DNA from: Trachythela sp. YZ-2020 | Taxonomy: Eukaryota; Cnidaria; Anthozoa; Malacalcyonacea; Clavulariidae | Assembly (NCBI GenBank): GCA_016169945.1 | Contig: JADLSH010000279.1 | Coordinates: forward strand, 3,348,001 to 3,412,000 | Reading direction: 5' to 3' | DNA: 64,000 nucleotides | Shown here: positions 37,501 through 43,500 of the stretch, piece by piece | How positions within the stretch are numbered: position 1 is the first letter of the stretch | How the letters are laid out: every line of letters starts with the position of its first letter | The notes under the pieces: model-generated | Seen by the model: the letters and a program-made list of their open reading frames with translations, nothing else | Database searches by the model: none | Told to the model about the DNA's origin: nothing | Translations under genes and position numbers: made by a program

Positions 37501-40500
37501 CTGTTGTTGTTGTCGTTGCTGTTGTTGTTGCTGTTGTCGTTGTTGCTGTTGTTGCTGTTGTCGTTGCTGTTGTCGTTGTTGTTGTCGCTGCTGTTGTCGT
37601 TGCTGTTGTTATTGCTGTTGTTGTTGCTGGTGTTGTTGTTGTTGCTGTTGTTGCTGTAATCGCTCAGAATGTTTCTATTGTTCAACCTTACCAAAAGAGA
37701 TAACTCGGGACTGTTAGGGTTATTTCTTTCAAAGAATTCAATCGCATCTTGTACTTTTTCTAAACTTCGTAAGTAGCTGTCCACGTCTGCACCAGGTCTA
37801 AACAGATGAAAGTAGGAAATTATCATCTGTCGTGAGAGCATTCCACTACTACATTTTAAGAACGTTTTGGGCAAGAAATGCATGGCACCATATCGTACTG
37901 TTCCACACGGTACAAGTAAAACGCACAAGACTTGTATACATATGACGTTTCAACAACTTGTTATCAGGATATGTCTGCACTGCTTGCTCCCAGCTTGTTG
38001 ACTCAACAGACTTGTTACAAGTTGTTCCAACAACTTGTTATTGTCCTGAATATTCTAGCAACTTGATAAAAGGATAGGATTGTTACAACTTCTGGACAAG
38101 CTTGGGTAAAAGTCTGTTGCGAAAACAGCTTGTTGACAAGATGCGAGGTTTCGATAAAATGGTTGAGAAGAGCAACCATTAATCATTTTTCTAGCCATCA
38201 AACACTGTATACAGGAGCAAAGTCCACTAGCTTTGACATGGCATTCCTTCGTTTAACGATTTGTTTCAAAGACGGTCTGGCCTATATACTAACCCATCTC
38301 TGATGTCCTGATCTTCACTTGATGCAACATTATGATAACTGATGACGTTATCTAAGCCTCGTAACACTTTATCAATGTCTGGTAAGCAGTTAAGGAAGCT
38401 AGTTTCAGGAAGTTTTAAACAACTCAACCGCGGAATCTTCGTTATACTCTACCCACACAGGCACCGCACGTTCTACATATAGCCTATGTACATAGCATAA
38501 ACCTAAACAAGCCCAGGCAAGGACCCAGGACAGGTTGGCCTCAGTCTTACACCCATATGATTTGGTTTTCTCCATCCCCACCGAACGTTCGTCAGAGACG
38601 TGAACTATGCGTGAACGCTGCGCAGTGTTCTGGCTCGAATATCGCCGGCGAATTTCTTGCGAAAGATTCTTATAAGTTTGGTGTGTTATCGTAGGACAAA
38701 AACTACTTTAGAATATACATTCTTTATAATGCCTTTAATCCTTACGTGTTTAACTAACATGTTATGGATTCTATTATATACCATTTGCGCATGAATAGGC
38801 GCACATAAAAGTTTGAGAAGTGACGCGAACATCCTTACTCAACCTGAACAGCCCGAACCCAGGATATTTTGCCCCCTCTAACCCCCTCAACCCACTTCTC
38901 GCCAGCATTGAAACTAAACTATGGCTAGCAAGGCTACAACATGCATAGCTACTGCAAGTAGTTTTAAAATATGCTAAATTTGGTACATTATAGTCGAAAT
39001 GTCAAAGTTCTTGTTGTATTTTTTAGGTAGTTTGATGCTACAGACCCTCAGCATATCTTGAAAGTAACTATCATTTGCATTCAGTGTTATACATGCAGTG
39101 CTGACAAGTTGGTTTTGAGTTTCGCAAAAAAGATTTTTATCTGGCCATTACGCTTTCACCCCTCCCAAAATAAAGCGATCGTTTTTTAACGTTTTGGCTT
39201 TGTTCCTGGCTACACGTGATCGTCACATGCATCAATTAACTGTAAATCTAACAGTTTAAGCTGTTCTAATTTGTGTTCAACAAATATTTTTACTTATAAA
39301 AATATCAAAGTCAAAACTATACTACACAAGGTCCACAAGTAGGGATTGTTCATCAGTTCAGTGTCGCTATTCTTTACTTTAATTCTACTTGAAAGTTTCA
39401 GTTACAAATTCATATTTTTCTTATGTAGGTTATTTGACACTTATTTACTACAGCATCATGAAAAGCTGTGCAATTATTTTATTGTTTGTATATAGCATAA
39501 TTATGAATTCAAATATATAATTGAACACGACAAACTAGTGAGTAGTGTTTTTACGGGCCCTGTATTAGACAGGGACCTGTATTAAGCAGTCAGTTTCCAC
39601 AGTTTTATACAGATTTGACTGTATACTACAGTTCATGGAGTTTACAAATGCTCTTTAATATCAAAGTAATGCATTTTTAACATTTTCCTTCATGAAAGTG
39701 ATTTTACTACAGTTGAAGTAAAGCTGCTCCTGTTTTACCAACTAAAGCAACTGCGCCATTTGGGTGAGAAGTTAGCTTAGTACCTCCAATCCATTCGCTA
39801 GACCCCAAACATAAACTGTCTATTAATTCTCCAGTTTCTGAGAAACTCAAAAGACTGCAGTAGCGTGTTGAGTTTTCCGTTTTAACTAGAATACGTTTTG
39901 TGACATGATTTACTGCAACCGAATAAATCCTTCCATGTCCTTCCGGTATCTTAATTTTGCGTTGTAACTGTCCGTTTTCTGTGTAGATATAAACAGTATA
40001 ATCATCTGCGGCAATTATTTCTGTTCCATTAATATCTGAGAACTGTATGTTCATACACTGGCAGCTAGATAATTCGTTGAGTTGAAAACTTTTGTCGACT
40101 TCAAACGAATTCAGCTCAATACATACATTTCCAATATACAGAATGTTCTCCTCGTTATCTAAAATAGTAATCTTCCCGTGTTTGTTTATTGCCATGTGCA
40201 TTCGTGCCAAAGAAGAGTTTAGACGAAAAGGTAACCGAGACTCAAGTTTTTTGTCGCCATTCTCATCAAAGATAAACAACTTAAAACTCCATGATTGACA
40301 ATAGCTTTCTTGAAATCCCGTGATGACGTAAAGGTTATCTTCGGCATCGATATTCATCGCAACAACATCGCATCTTGACGCATGCTCTTCTTTGGGAACT
40401 TCACATAATGTACGGCTTTCTTCTGAGGGTTTAAAAATTTTAATAGTATCCTCTCCAGTCATCTTTGCAACAATCTCTCTTTTGCTGTTTACAACAGAGT

Positions 40501-43500
40501 GGTAAGAGAAAATTTCATCACCAAATGTAAAATCTGGATACAGTGACATATTAACTTTCGCACCGCACTCTTCAAGTTTTTCAACAAGATGATATTCTCC
40601 AAACACGGGACGGTAATTTTTCGTACCAAGCAAAATTGTGGGCCAGTCCGCCAAAATCGCTAGTCGCAAATTCGTGAACTTTCTGGAGAAATCAAACAAT
40701 AGTCGGTTCATTAAGTGAACGGACGAAGCGTTGTTAAGTCGCTTCGTTTTTTTAAACCGCGATTTGATTCCCCCGTCAATCAAACAAGAAAATATTTCTC
40801 GAATAGCTCCGATATCATGAAGCTGCCTCAGGTATTGTAGACAATCGCTTACGCCTGCGTCTGGGTATTCCAATTTTTCTAAAATTCTGGCCATCATTCG
40901 AACCTGCGACGCTTGAATTCGGTCCTCAATTGACAAGGCTTCGTTGCAGAATGCTTCGGTGGCTTTTTCATGTGCGAGCTCGAATGATTTCATGGCAGAC
41001 TTGAAGCGTTCGCTAGAACGTATTTTCAACGAAGTGATGGTATTTATCAAAGCAATAGCCTCGTTGATAGAAGAATCAGGACCAGTGTCTCTGGATGACG
41101 CAGCTTCAACTAAGGTCGCTTGTTCGGTCGATTCTGCTGTATTCTCAGTTGATTTAAACTGAAGTAGAGCCTGATATAGTGCATTGACTCCATCTTGTAG
41201 AAAACAAAGGCTACTGAGTAAATCCTTTCTCGCCAAACCATCCAACTTGGTTTTGATGTCATCCAGTTCCCTGACGATCAAGCGGCGACACTCTTCGTCC
41301 GTGACGTCGCCATCTTTCAAACGTTCCGCAATTTCACTGCGAGCCTTGTTCGCCAAAAAGCCAAATGTAAGCTTCAAAACTCCGCTTACGATCTCCGACA
41401 TATTCTCTGCTGAAGTATTCAACCGATCAACCCAGCTCCTGAGGTATTTCTAATATCTCGACAAAGTCACAAGATCAACACATACATGCCTAACACTGAA
41501 TGACATAAGTTTCTTTCTATTGTTTTGGGGATTTAAATATTAAGTGTTCGATATGAAAATTGACGTATGTTATGCATGCAATTTAACTTGTTTACACACA
41601 AATGTGTAACATTCTCCGATAAGTCACTCAACTTTATATACTGATAGTACAATGTTGGGTTTCAATATGAATCTCGTGTGTTTTATTGTCCTATTTAGAA
41701 GATATTTTAAAATTCAGTAACTTCACTTATTACAGAAATAAGAAGGTTTCTGTGTCTTGTTTTTAAGATTTCAATAATGTTTGGTATGCAAGTCACGTCA
41801 CATATCCATAATGGTTTATAAGAAAAGTTTCTATATCTTATTTGTTTTCGAATGTAATTCCATAGAATCGACAAGTTTGATCTTGTGAGAGAATGACACA
41901 TGTATATATATGTTTTACTCAATATAGGCTTTTCTATTTGATGAACACACAGATATGTAACATTCTCTGATAAGTCATTATGCATGTGTGAGGTCAGTTA
42001 CCGCCTACGCAATGGATACATTTAATAACTATTGAAATAAGTCAGCATGTATAAGACAAAAGTCACGCGATGTTTAAAGCAACTAAAATGTTGTTGATGA
42101 GATCCTTATGTTGTAACTACATTATAATCGCTTTATAAACTGGCTTTCTGTTGTTGTTTTTCTGTACTCTGTATCGTAAAATAGACGAAATTTCACCTAG
42201 TCAATAACCGTGACTAATTTCAATACATCAAAAGTACTAATACACAGACACTAAAATACTGTTTGTAATGCCGTCACATGCTCAGTGTTAAGCCCACATA
42301 ACTCACAATATAGATTTTAGTTTATTTATTATCATCGTTCAAATCACAGAATCACTTGCCAACACAACCTCGTACCACAATCTCTATAATCACCTATATT
42401 CTATATCACTAACTTGTAATCACACCCTACTATATATAAACCAAAGCATTTAAACTCAGCATTGCGCAACAGGCGATCAGCGATGGTTTTATTCGCATTA
42501 TCGTTGGAGCAGTTCTGTCTAAAATCACTTTATATTTGAAATCAGTACACAATCACTAAACACAGGGCAAGACGTCAAACATCTGAGGTACAACCGCTAT
42601 CATGTCAAGGATAGAGGCTGGTCATAGCTTGTATAAATATAAGCTGTTTATATAAACGAGATCCTTTAAACCAGGCATGCATCTACATTTAGTTGTGTGT
42701 TTTCAGACAGAGTAAATAGAGGCATATTGGTCAATGGTCATAGCCTGTGTGGCAGACAGTGGTCATTTAAGGCTTCTGCAGCAGCACTTCCTTGCAATAG
42801 TAACTCCTAGTATTTTAACTAGTTATTACCTCGCTAGCAGGTTACAGTATGGGTGTGTTTGGGTGTTTGTCTGCTAGGAGGATAACTAAAAAGCTATAAT
42901 TAACCCATTAACTGGCAGTACCCTACCACTGACGAGTAAATCGTCTGGCGTTAGACAGAGTAAAATACTAAAGTAGGCGTATCTGGGCACATTGCAAGCT
43001 AATCGGTTAACAAGAGACACTGGCAGATAGTTTTGTTAACCATTAAATGGCAGTACCCTACCACGTACGGACGAGTAAAATTGTCTGGCTTTAGGCAGAG
43101 TAAAATACTAAAGTAGAGTGGGTCTGGGCACATTGACAGCTAATGTGTTAAACATTTTAATACGAGAATTTGTGGAGCTCATGCGCATAGGACAAGGACA
43201 AACCGATTAAATTGTGGTTCAATATGAATGAAAACTGGATGAGAAATTTACAAAAGTTTGTCTTACTAATTCCCAGACTGAAGAGAACTGAATGCATAAT
43301 TAGTGCAAGTATAATATATGCATAAATACTTGAATTAATTTGCTGGCTGAGGTATGCAGCCTCTGAGTGCATTTTGGGCACATTGATTATACAATAGAAT
43401 ATCTACTCAATAAAATTGTGAAAAATTTGAAATAAAAAATAAGTATTTTGCCTACCATCTTCCCTTTTACTTTCCTTGCATGAAAGTACAGAATGCAGTA

